From contig NC_085047.1 in assembly GCF_963662255.1 (NCBI RefSeq), positions 91,632,259 to 91,696,258 of the forward strand: a stretch of DNA of 64,000 nucleotides. The letters run 5' to 3'. Source of the DNA: Cinclus cinclus. Its lineage: Eukaryota; Chordata; Aves; Passeriformes; Cinclidae. Positions 50,201 through 61,187 of this stretch are shown one piece after another. Both the position numbers and the translations under genes were made by a program. A model generated the notes under the pieces. That model saw only the letters and a program-made list of their open reading frames with translations. It had not been told where the DNA came from and ran no database searches. The stretch's first letter is position 1; the number at the start of each line of letters is the position of its first letter.

Positions 50201-53200
50201 CTGTAGCTGCTTGTGCAACCCTGCCAGCTGTGCTGCCTGACACCATGCACTCCTGACTGCAGCAACATGGGCTGGTAAGGGTGGAGCTCTCTGGTTTTTC
50301 TTTCACAAAAGCAGGATTTAGAGGATGGCTCTTCTCAGCTAAACTGACAAGGGCTGTGTATCAGAGCCAAGGATCACTGAAGAACTCAGGTCATATTTGT
50401 GCTGCTTAAGGCTCTCTAGGTTAGGTTCATGCCACAGAGAGCTGTGCAAAGCAGTCCAGAACACAGCTAAACATGAAGCAATACAGGGCTCTAGCTGACC
50501 CCCTGCCCTTTTCTCTTGAGTAGAATAGCTGTGAAGATCCCCATGTAAGGAGCTAAAATGGGAAGATCCTGTTGGGGGGGCAGAGGGAGGAGGAAGAGGT
50601 GTTGGTGCTATGGAATTTTTAAGAGCACAGAAGTCTTCCTATCTGAGAGAAGAGGAAAAAGCAAAATGAGATTTGCCATTGAAGTCTGAAAGTTTCTGCG
50701 TGTTTTATTTGTGTGCATGTCTCGCTTCGAATGGAATCTGGACAGTGTTTTGCCCTGAGTGATTTCCAGAAAGTCTTGTTCTTCATCCTCATGGAATTTT
50801 TAAGACGGTATTTGCCCAGGCTGTCCACACGAGTGTGTCTTGTAATGTTGATCCCTCAGAGAACAATCATGGATGAAATCGCAAAAAATGTTGCACAACA
50901 CTGTTTTTCTGAATTAGGAGCTTGGAAATAACAAATATACTGGAATTTGGTTTCAGTCCATTCCCTTCTTTATTTGACCTCCTATCAAAAAGAAATAATA
51001 TATTCTTCTTCTGGAATAGGACCTGTGTCAGACAGTATATTGGCACATCTGTGAAATGCACAGGCTTACTTCAAAACAACATTTTCTTTTGGAAAGGAAA
51101 TTGCACTGAATTCTTCTGAAGTCATTGGCCAACCATGCAATGATAGGATGGGAATTTGTCCTTCTTTTTAACAGATCACTGTAGTCCTCAATAGACTGAA
51201 GCCCTTTCAGCATGCTCCCCTTTGATAGCTCTGTGGGTTACAACACCCCTATCCTTCTGCTCCAGCAAAGCCAGTCCTCTAACCCAGCTCCCAGAGAGCT
51301 TCTTTCCTTTAAACAGCCTCTTTAGCCACTGAGAGCCCTGTGTGTCCACTAGCCCCTTGCCCTCACAGTTCTCACACAAGGACTGTGCTGTCCATCAGTC
51401 CTGGGACCCTTTGGGGAACCAATCTTCATCCCACCCACCTCTTCCCCCATTTGGAAGTAGTTCTGCTGCTGCCACTGTGAGCTCCTGAGCCTGTGTGCCC
51501 CATGGCATAGACAGACACGGGCAGAAGCTGCCCTGCCTGCCTCCACCTCAGCTGCATCCTTTGTCTGCAGCTCCTGCAGTCTTCTCCCCACCTCCAGGTT
51601 TGCTGAGAGCAGAAGAGGAAGACAAGGAAATGGAGGTACAGCCAAAAAATCTTCCTGTGGCTGCTGCACCTTCTCCTTGCAGGCATCTTATGGCTCCGGC
51701 ACCCAATGAGTCTCCATTGCTGCACCTGATTCCACTGGTGAAGTCAACAACAATTCCCAGCTTGGACAGCTTGACAACCTCACCATCTACTCAGGCACCC
51801 TCCACCACAGCCACACGCACACCAGTCCCCTCAGATCTGCTTAAAACATCTCCTGCTCTGCATTCACCTTTTCCTACCAGCAGCACATCATTTGGGAACT
51901 ACGCTTCGTCCTCCTTTGCCTCTTGCCTCAGAGGAAGCTTGCTCCCCTGAGTCAAAAGCAGGGTGAAATAGATCACTGGGATGTTCAGAGCATCACTGGG
52001 GGATTCCTTGCTTGTCTACAAGGATGTGCAGGCAGGCACTGCCAAGGGTTTTCAGGAATGGCTGTTGAGACAGAGGAGGCCTGGAAAGGAGCTGGGAACA
52101 TTATGTCTACACAAGCAATGACTTGTTGATTTTATAATTGTAGTCCTAAAGGCCAGCAGGACTCTCTACTGGGGTTTTAAAAAGCTTATAGAGGCCATAT
52201 TTATCCTACCAATTTTTTTCCAATTCTCAGTTTGCTTTTAAGAATCATCAAATAACATATAATCTTTGTGAAGTCTCCCCCTCCTCTCACTTAAAACATA
52301 CTTTCCAAACAGCAAGGTCTGACTCTTAGCGATTGAACTGGGAAAATGTTTGTGTTGCTAGTATGTATTTTTTTGTTGTTGTTGAATAGTGCAATAGAAA
52401 CTGTGTCAGCATAAGGTGAGAATTCTATGTAATTCTGAGCAGACAACCCAAATGTATGGCAACATGATCACAGACTCCTGGGTTCTCAAGGAAGGTAATT
52501 TCATCAGCAGCCTGATCACTGAACAGGCAAAACCTGCCTACAGTTCACTGCAGGCCTATTTTGAAAACACTGACTGCTTCTTGAGAAATCTGTGTGTTCA
52601 CAGAGGAAAATGGAAGTGAAATAACTGAGAGAAGAAGGACAAGCTTCTATTCACACAATTTGTCCGTGCTAATCAGCCTCTTGATTTACCCAGCATATAG
52701 GAGCTGATGTAACTGCCCTGAAATCCACTATGGATGTAATTGAAACTTGCTGTAAACTGTGCTTTTCTTACTTAGTGCTTACTCATTGTAACTGTGAAGT
52801 TTCAAAATTTTACTATTCTATTGCTTGTCCTCTATAGTAAATAGAATGTTGAAAAACTGGCTTTCTCCTCAGGTTTGTTGGTTTTGTAATGATTCCAGTA
52901 ACTACCACATCACTCAATATCTCTTAATATGCTTGCACAGACATGAAAATTTGTGATAAATAGATGGATTTTGAGAAAAAGTTTAGCAGCAGTTACTCAC
53001 AGATGTGTCTTTTCATGTTCAGCTGCATGCCTTTTTTTTTATTATCCTCTCTATATGTTTTTTCCAAGCTATATGTTCCCAGAGAAACATACATTCCTTT
53101 CAGCTTGGAACCATGCAAGTGTAGCAAGTCACCTAATAGGAATATATGGGTCATGGTACAGCATGACTTAATTCTGATTCAGGGACTTACGTTCTTTTTT

Positions 53201-56200
53201 CAACTACTTCATCACCAATAGCTGCTGTTAAAGGACCTAAAATGAATACAAATTGGAAGAACATAAGGAATGGTCTTTTTCATTATGTAAGTATCTATTT
53301 TAGGCTCATTTTTAATGATATTTCCATTTATTTTCAGAAGGAAAATGTTACATTTACTTAACTTTTGTCAACTGAAATGAACGAGCTGTATTCACTTGCT
53401 CCCAAAGGGAGTATTTAGAACTGCCATTAGTCCCATTAAAATCAGAACTAGACTTGAAATGACCTGCAGAATGGAGCATTTTGGTGTACAATAGAACTGC
53501 AGATGAGTCTTCAGGAGATGCTAAAGGCATAAACATTTCTCAGCAACTTACCAAACTTTGCTGTTTCCCCCAATGACAATGAAAATTGTCTGAACAGTAC
53601 AGAACTCCTGAAAGAATTCATAAATTATACTGTTCTAAAAGTAGATATGCATTTTCTATCCTTTCTTTGTAGAAAGAAAGTGCTTAGAGTAATCTCAGAC
53701 AGTCACTGTTGTCTTCTTTTGATATCACTGACATTTCAGGTTGTTTTTTTTTTTAAATATGCCACAGTCACAGAGACAAAACACAAATGACCCACAGAAC
53801 TCCCACACAGAGACAAGAACAAGTAAATATAAACAGGGCTGATGAAAAATTCAATCAGTTCCATTTTTAATTGCAGGAAGCCAAAGGGTCCTTTGACTCA
53901 AAATAGGCTGCATAAGTTTGAATCCCACACATGAAGTTAACCCTGACCGTGCTCGTGTTGCTTGTGGTAGGAAGACCTTTATTTGATGCCAGATCCTTGT
54001 TCAGTGTATGTCTTTCCATGACGGGCCTAACCTTTCCATTTTAAGATGTTTCCATGCTACAGTACTCTTGAAGTACCAGAGAATAAGGAAAAGGGGAAAA
54101 TGAGTGGATGTAAACAAACTTGAAGTTTTTCAAAGCACTTTGCATCCCTTAGGCTTTTTTATTTTCCCCACTGCAGACCTTTTGATTCCAATCTCAGCCC
54201 TCTGTACATTTCCCACAGATGAAGAAACAGTAGCAAAGACTGACCCAATTTGGGCTTTCTGCTGCCACTGCCTGTGCCACTGTCAAACTGCTGGGCACAG
54301 AAGTGCTGGCTGAGCAAGCCCAGGTGGCCTGGTCTTGAGAATTCCTGCAGATATTATAGCTGGATCCATAAAACAACTTATTGAAGTTGACTGTGCAGTG
54401 CCCAAATACATTTACAGCAGAGGATACTCCGTGCCCCTCTCCTAGCTTCACAAGAGCTCTGAACTGATGTTATGAACTGAAGTGACATTGCACCTGGCAG
54501 GTGGAGCGTGGTGTGTGGGGATGAGCTGTTTCCATGTGGGAGAAACTGCTCTATCTCCACAGGAATGGTGAGCAGCTTCTCTGTTGGCTTGTTTGGCTAA
54601 GCTCTGTCTTTTCTGCTCACACCCATAGAACTGTTGATGTCCACAAGACTCAATTTTAGATGGTCCATGGACACGCCTGTAAGCACACTAGGAAAAATGT
54701 CCATCTACCATTTATCCTATCCTTTTGTCCTATTCAGATGAGTCCCACCACAGCATATTGCAAACCTCTGACAATTTCTCTGAGGTTTGAAGTCTTTTAT
54801 ACTGCAGGGGCTTGTTCTAGCTTAATTTCTAGAAATTAGTTAAAGAAAGAGAACAAGAGACTGCTTAGGCTAGGCTTTCATGTCACTGAGTCATTATTTT
54901 TTCAATGAGTTTTAAGAAATTTAGGATTGGAGGTACTTTCTGCTGATTTCATCATACTCTCCCTATCTTATTTCATTCTCATGAAATAGGAATATTTGTT
55001 GCCAATTCAAATTTCATTAGACTGCATCTAGATACAAGATTTGCCTGGTTTCTTTCTTTTTAATTTTTAGTTTAGAGTATTATCTGGAGGAAAATATCCA
55101 CGACTTGACTGAGAGGTTTAATTTTGCAAAGGCATTGATGTTCTCAACTCTTGTTTAGGATCTGGAACCCACTCATTAATATAAATGTACAGCTCCACAC
55201 CACAAAAGAATGTAAGTAGTCTGCCTCAAATCAAGATGTACAAATTACTTTCTTCATGCCTGAAGTAACACATGCTTGCCTGGACTGGATCTAGTATAGA
55301 AAGCCCTGTAAGATATTGCACCACACCACTGTGAGACAATGTAATTAAATCTGAAGCACAAATTTCTGACAGATACTCAATGTTGACTGATGTCCTTCTG
55401 AATCAAGACTTTCAGCATCATGAATTAATACTGTGGCTCTCAAGCGGCTACTGGGAAATGTATATGTGCTTAAATATGTATATTGTTTATGGTGTTCTCC
55501 TGGACTTTCATGTAGGCTACCAAGACACACATTCTTCAATATGTCACTTATTTTTGCTTTTACATATATAGATGCTTTCACACACTCCTCTTTCTGATTC
55601 TCAGCTCCAACTGAACTAAACTCAAGAAGCCACAGGCAATTTTGGATGACATTCCAGGATCACTGGCAGGGAATGAGACAACTCCACAGCTCTCTGTTCA
55701 GCCTTGAGGTTACTTGAGACCTTCTGCAAAATATGTTTTTGCCATCAACACCTGTTTGTTTTACATAAAGGTTAGTAAACACATTTTTTGCTGCTATGCC
55801 AATGAATGTCCTAAGTTTATGAACCAAAATATGCTATTGGAGGAGGCTGTGTCTCACCCTGCACAATTTAACTGAAAAAGGTCTAGGCAGAAGCTGTATT
55901 TTATCATGTCGTAGTATATTTTTATGTGCAGAAAGGATTCAGTGGCCTGCAGATTATCAGAGGGGAAATGACATCCCTATTCATGGTTTACCCTCCCAGC
56001 AATGGAAGGGGAGGCAGCGTGCTGGCACAGCCTTACCTGAGCCAGACCTGAAGGTTGGCTGAGCTGTCATTGCTCCATCATACAGAGATTTCACAACTCA
56101 GAACTTGTTCTGGACATTCAGCCAAAGCTCTGCTCCTCATCTTCCAGGTATGGAGATAATGGGGTGCTACCACACAAAATCCCTGTCTCAGCCACACAAA

Positions 56201-56260
56201 CATATTCTAGTCCTTCATCAGGGAAAATCCCTTTGGTCTTTTCTATGTTATCTTGGCAGT
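47206..56260. other. Intergenic, no gene recognised
   Basis: No coding gene recognised. The 151-codon + frame at 51495-51950 is Pro/Ser/Thr-rich without a domain. A 23-bp period duplication (AACTAGAACTCTAAACCA, copies at 50098 and 50121) is present. Confidence 0.65.
50098..50139. repeat. Two-copy tandem duplication, 23-bp period
   Basis: AACTAGAACTCTAAACCA starts at 50098 and again at 50121, separated by a GACTG-type spacer. Confidence 0.9.
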
Positions 56261-56322
56261 ATAAAAATTAAATATAAATATAAATAAAATGATAAATATA
56301 AATTAAATATAAAAATAAAAAT
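56261..56322. repeat. AT-rich simple repeat (TAAATA/TAAAT units)
   Basis: Sixty-odd bases made almost only of A and T in TAAATA-like units. Confidence 0.85.
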
Positions 56323-58865
56323 CCTGATGAACAGCTGCATTACAGCAAAGCTGCTGTACTAAAGACTGGTTTGTAGTGGTAATTAGCAACATTTACTGTA
56401 CCGGATACTTTCTCTTTGAAATATTTCTGTACATTCTGATTTGTTCAGAGACTTCTGGTCTGGGATGCACTGGAATTATCTAAATAAGGGAAAACTACCT
56501 GTGAAAATTCATTATCTGGGTAGACAATCCTTGTCACTCCTCCTTGTTGCAGTGTAACTTCACTCATTTGCTCTGAAGGGTTAGGATCTTATTCACAGAA
56601 AGGAAGGTTTTTGGTTTCCTGTCCCTCCTTTTGCCTGATGGGTGTGCAAAGCCATGCAGATCCCAGTGGCCAACAATGATGGCTAATGGCAACTGCCACA
56701 AGGAAATCTTGGTGGCCTATGGGCTCTTTCAATGAAATATTGATATTTATAACACAGGCATCTACTATGGAATAGTCCCTTTTTAACCAATGTATAATGT
56801 ATTCAGGGTGTGAATCATTTAATCCCAAACCAGAGACACCTGAAATAAATGTCAGACGAACCATGCCCTTTCTGGTATCTGCTTGTCATGAAGAAAGCCT
56901 GAAGTGAGTGCATCAGACAGAAACATTTGCTCCAGACACATCTAAAAGCAGGCAAGATGTTTGATTCCTCCTGTGCTTTTCCCAGGTCATGAGATCTGGG
57001 TCACCCTGTCAAACCCCCAACCTTGCACAGAGGACTCCTCTTTTGCAACAGACTGGAGCTCTGTGAGAGCTTTTGGCTGCTGGACAGCCACTTGCTCTGT
57101 GCTTCAGGCTTCCTTCTCTGATGGAGACAATTCCAACATAGAAAGCAGTAGTAGCTGGGCTCTTTGAGGAATGCTTAATTTTATCTCCTTCCCCCTCCAC
57201 CCCTGCTTCCCGCTTTGCTAAGATAAAATAATTAAACACTTGGGGTTTGTTTGCATACATTGTTTATCCATCCTTGCTCTTGCTTCTGTGTTTAACAGAG
57301 GAAATAACTCTCTAGGATAATGTATCACTACATGCTGGTAACATCAGATAAGCTAAGCTGGACAAAAACGTTTTCCTTGGCAATTCTCCACTTTCTTTAA
57401 TTTGGCTAGAGAACCCACTTTACTTCTGGAATTGTGAAGGCCCCAGTCACACTTGATTGTAACACAAAGAGCTTCACAGTTTTTCTTGCTAAACTCCATG
57501 TAAGACTAGGAGAACAGCCCTGCCATTCCTTTCGCTGCAGTATAATGTAGCTGATAAGCATCAAGCCACACACATCAAAACCCACAGTGAATGTCATTTG
57601 CATTAGTTTTCTGCCTTTACATTAAAAAAAACCAATTTGCTTATCAGCCCCCATCGGAAGCTGCACAATGCTATAGGGATGCATACTAAAGGGAAGGAAG
57701 AAGGAGTGCACCCGAGGGAGCCCTTTTGGGGTGGAGACAGCATTCCTAGGCGCAGCAGGAGGAGCTGGGTGAGCATCAGAGGAGCCCCTCCATTCATCCA
57801 CAGGGAGAGGTATGGGGACACTGCAGCAAGAGAGGAGGAGACAGGATCGGGGTTCAGAGATCATCACGTGGGAACAGCTTGTGCTGCAGCTGCTCTGTGG
57901 CTCCCATCGATGGGTTCAAAGCAATGGGGTCAATCTGGAGATAACTGGGCACACGGAGAGAGAAGGATGGAGAGGGCTTTTGGAGGTTCTATGCCTCTGT
58001 CCTCCAGGTAAGTGTGTGCTGGTGCTTGGGGTGGTTCTGCGCCCAGATTTAATCGCTCCTTGCACGGCACCGGGGATGCATCACAGCTTTGATCTGAGAT
58101 TCCTGAAGCACTGCCGAGGGCAATCACCTTCACCATGTACAGAGCCTATGGAGCTGGGTGGGATGTATTCACATGGGGCCACACATGAGCTCCTGTGTTA
58201 TGGCTTATCACATGTGCAGGAGTCACACCAGTGGCATTGCCTCAGGGTTTTACCTTTGTGCTTGGCACCAACACGAAGTTTCAGCCTCATGTGCCCTTTT
58301 CTACCTGAAGGTTAGAGTGTGGCACTGCCCATGGGAGACACAGGACAGCGGCAGTGCAGCAGGTACAGCATTTCTCCCCTTCATGTCCCACCAAGTGCCT
58401 TGAAAAGCACTGGCTGGCCCTGCTGCAAACCCCATCACTGCACAGGAAGGGCAGCTCCTCTGCTCATGGGACCTAACTCATTCAGCCCACACACAGCGAG
58501 TCTACTGCTTCAGGATACTGCATGTGAGATTTAGGGGACTTCACCCACTAAATGGGGAAAGCTGAGCTTCATTTCCAGGCAGCAAATGCACCTGGCATAT
58601 AGTAAGCCACACTGTTGGAATCTTCCTTGCAGCATATGTACAGACTGAAAGCCTTAAATACGCTGGATTATTTGTTAGGTTTTTTTTCCACCCTTTCCTC
58701 CCTCCCTTAAGCTAAACATTTCTGCAATAAAATATTTCTAGACCACAATATGTAAACAATGCACACAATAAAAATAAGAACTGAGAATCACTAGTTAGAA
58801 AACAGCTGAACTTAATTTTATAGTCGGATAAAAACTTAAGTTACTTTCCATTTTATTTTGGGAGG
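56323..58865. other. Intergenic, with one exon-like GC-richer stretch
   Basis: No gene recognised. At about 57690-58007 the sequence is more GC-rich, open in one frame, and ends at a near-consensus donor (CCTCCAG then GTAAGTGTG). This could be a non-coding RNA exon, but no partner exon was found. Confidence 0.5.
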
Positions 58866-58905
58866 TTTTTTTGTTTGTTTTTTGTTTTGTTTTGTTTTGT
58901 TTTTT
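58866..58905. repeat. (TTTTG)n simple repeat
   Basis: Tandem TTTTG units with flanking T runs. Confidence 0.9.
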
Positions 58906-60626
58906 AGATATTAAGGTGTTTTTCTTGCAATAGGTTTAACCAAGAACTATTTTGCTTAACACCATTTTCTTAACAGAATACTTGATTTTTTTTTCTTAGT
59001 TATAACCAATGTGTAATTTCTGTGACTTAGAATTTTAACTTCTGGTCAAATAATTCAGAAGCAAACTGTAATTATGTGCCTTTTCCTTATGCAGCTGGTG
59101 CCAAACCATAGATGAAAGCAAAGTGATTATAGACAAAGAGCAACAACTTGGTGGCTGGGTTTCCTTTGAAGAGAGTCAATACAAGTAATTTCTGAGTAAT
59201 TCTAGAGAAGAATCTGCAGCCAGCAGATGCTGGTGTCCAGTGTTAGGATGGGTCTTGTATACAGTTACACTATATTGTATATAATATAAAGTATAAAAAT
59301 CATTAAAATTCTGAAGGAGGCTAATGTAGGAGGCACCATATTGCCTCCTGAGCATCCTCTCCATACACCACAGCATTGCAGGTCCCACCATCATCTCCAT
59401 TGTTTCACAGCATTGTCTGTAAGAAGTGAGTGTGCATGCCTCAGGGACAAGGAGTCAGCACCACAGGCTGAAGAGAGCCCCAGCCTGTGTCCTGCAGTGG
59501 GGGTGGATTTATTTGCCCCTTATACCAGTCTGTAAAAGGGGTTGCTGCCCTTCCAGACCCGCTTTGCCCTGTTTATTCAATTAAAAGCAAGGTGCTGTTG
59601 AGTTTTTATTATGCACTGGACTGCCTGCACCAAAATGAAATGGTGCTGGACTGGGCCATAGTTTTTCTGGATCCAGTCCTTAAGATCCAAGAAGGGCTTT
59701 AGTTATTTTGGTCTGAGTGTAATTCATTCAGGTTTTCTCAACCGCTCATTCATCTCTATCTATGGGAGAGCTTGCAGACCCAGCTGGCATCAATGATAGC
59801 AAAGCTAAATGTCTTTTTGAAGAATCAGCACTTCATTTTTAAATTACCATTCTGATACAAGCTAACATGAAGGAAAGATTTTCCCTCTCTCAGCTTAAAA
59901 GGAAACAATAATTTTCTCCTTTTATTTGAACACTATTCTATTCCATGCTTTTTCTCTCTTTGCCATAGAAATCTTGAAATCAAGTCAAACAACAAAAGTA
60001 AAAGATGGTATCATAAATCTTGGACATAAACCCCCCAGCTTGGACTTCAAAAAATAAAGTCAGTTCCAGCTCTTCCTGGGTTTTACCTTTGAACTTCCCT
60101 GAGACTTCTGCTTTCTAATCAGTAAACAGGAATAATACCTTCCTGTCTCAGAGGACTGTTGTAAGAAGCTTAACTGATTCATGTTTGTAGGATGCTGGGA
60201 CATGGCAACACATGCGTGGATATGGAGACACATATATGTGCATATTTGTATGCATCTATGGATGGAGGAGCAGACTGGGTTTATTTTTGTGTGCCTCCTG
60301 TTTTTTGTTTTCATGATATCACTATCTTCGTAAAACACAAAAGATTTCTTGTAGAGAACAGAGCATTGGTATGTTTATCTGAAGATCAAATGCACATGAA
60401 TGAAATATATTTTCTTGATATATTTCTTGCCCATTTTAAGTGCCAATGCTAGAAGGTTTTGCTATTTGATAAAATTAAGGCAACGCAGGCTCAAAACCAG
60501 CTCTCACTAGCAATATATTGTGACATTACCATATCTTTCAAAGTAATCTGTAATGGAAAAGGGAAGTCATACTTCACCTAGATATCCCTTTCCTTCCCTA
60601 ATTTTCCTGGTTAAAATAACATGTTT
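58906..60626. other. Intergenic, nothing recognised
   Basis: AT-rich unique sequence. No gene, RNA or mobile-element signature was seen. Confidence 0.7.
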
Positions 60627-60631
60627 CTGAA

Positions 60632-61182
60632 TGTCATGGTTGAGCTCCAGCCCCACACAGCCGCTCACTCACTCTTCTCCAGTGGGACTCGGGAGAGAAC
60701 CAGAAGGATAAAAGTGAGAAACTCGTGGGTTGAAACAAAGACTGTTTAACAGGGAAAGCAAAAGCCACACATGCCAGAAAAGCAGAACAAGAAATTCATC
60801 TGCCACTTCCCATGGTCAGGCATGTATCCAGTCAACCCAGGAAAGCTGAGCAACATCACATCAAAATAGTGACTTGAGAAGATAAACAAAGTTAGTAAAA
60901 CATTCTCCCTTCCTTTTTCTTCCCCCAGCTTTATATACTGGTCATAACACCATACAGTGTGGGATATTCCCTCTGCCTACTTGGGATCAGCTGTCCCAGC
61001 TGTGTCCCCTCCCAACTCCTTGTGCACCCCCAGCCCTCATGAGAGGCACGAAATGCCTTGGTGCTGTGCAAGCCCTGTTCAGCAATGGCTAAAACATCCC
61101 AGAGTTACCAACACTCTTTTAGCCATACTCCCATACTGGCAACTATAAAGAAAATTAACTCTACCCCATCCAAAACAACACA
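60632..61182 (-). mobile_element. Solo LTR of an avian endogenous retrovirus (ERVL-like)
   Basis: The 551-bp element begins TGTCATGG and ends AACACA on the + strand, giving TG...CA termini. It is flanked by an exact 5-bp target-site duplication, CTGAA, at 60627-60631 and 61183-61187. Read on the minus strand it has a TATATAAAG box (60929-60937) followed by a GTTAAA that looks like a decayed ATTAAA poly(A) signal. The minus strand is therefore the sense orientation. The overall wording resembles, from memory, an LTR family common in neoavian and passerine genomes. A 5-bp duplication fits the ERVL class. No gag, pol or env sequence is present, so it is a recombination-derived solo LTR. Confidence 0.85.
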
Positions 61183-61187
61183 CTGAA

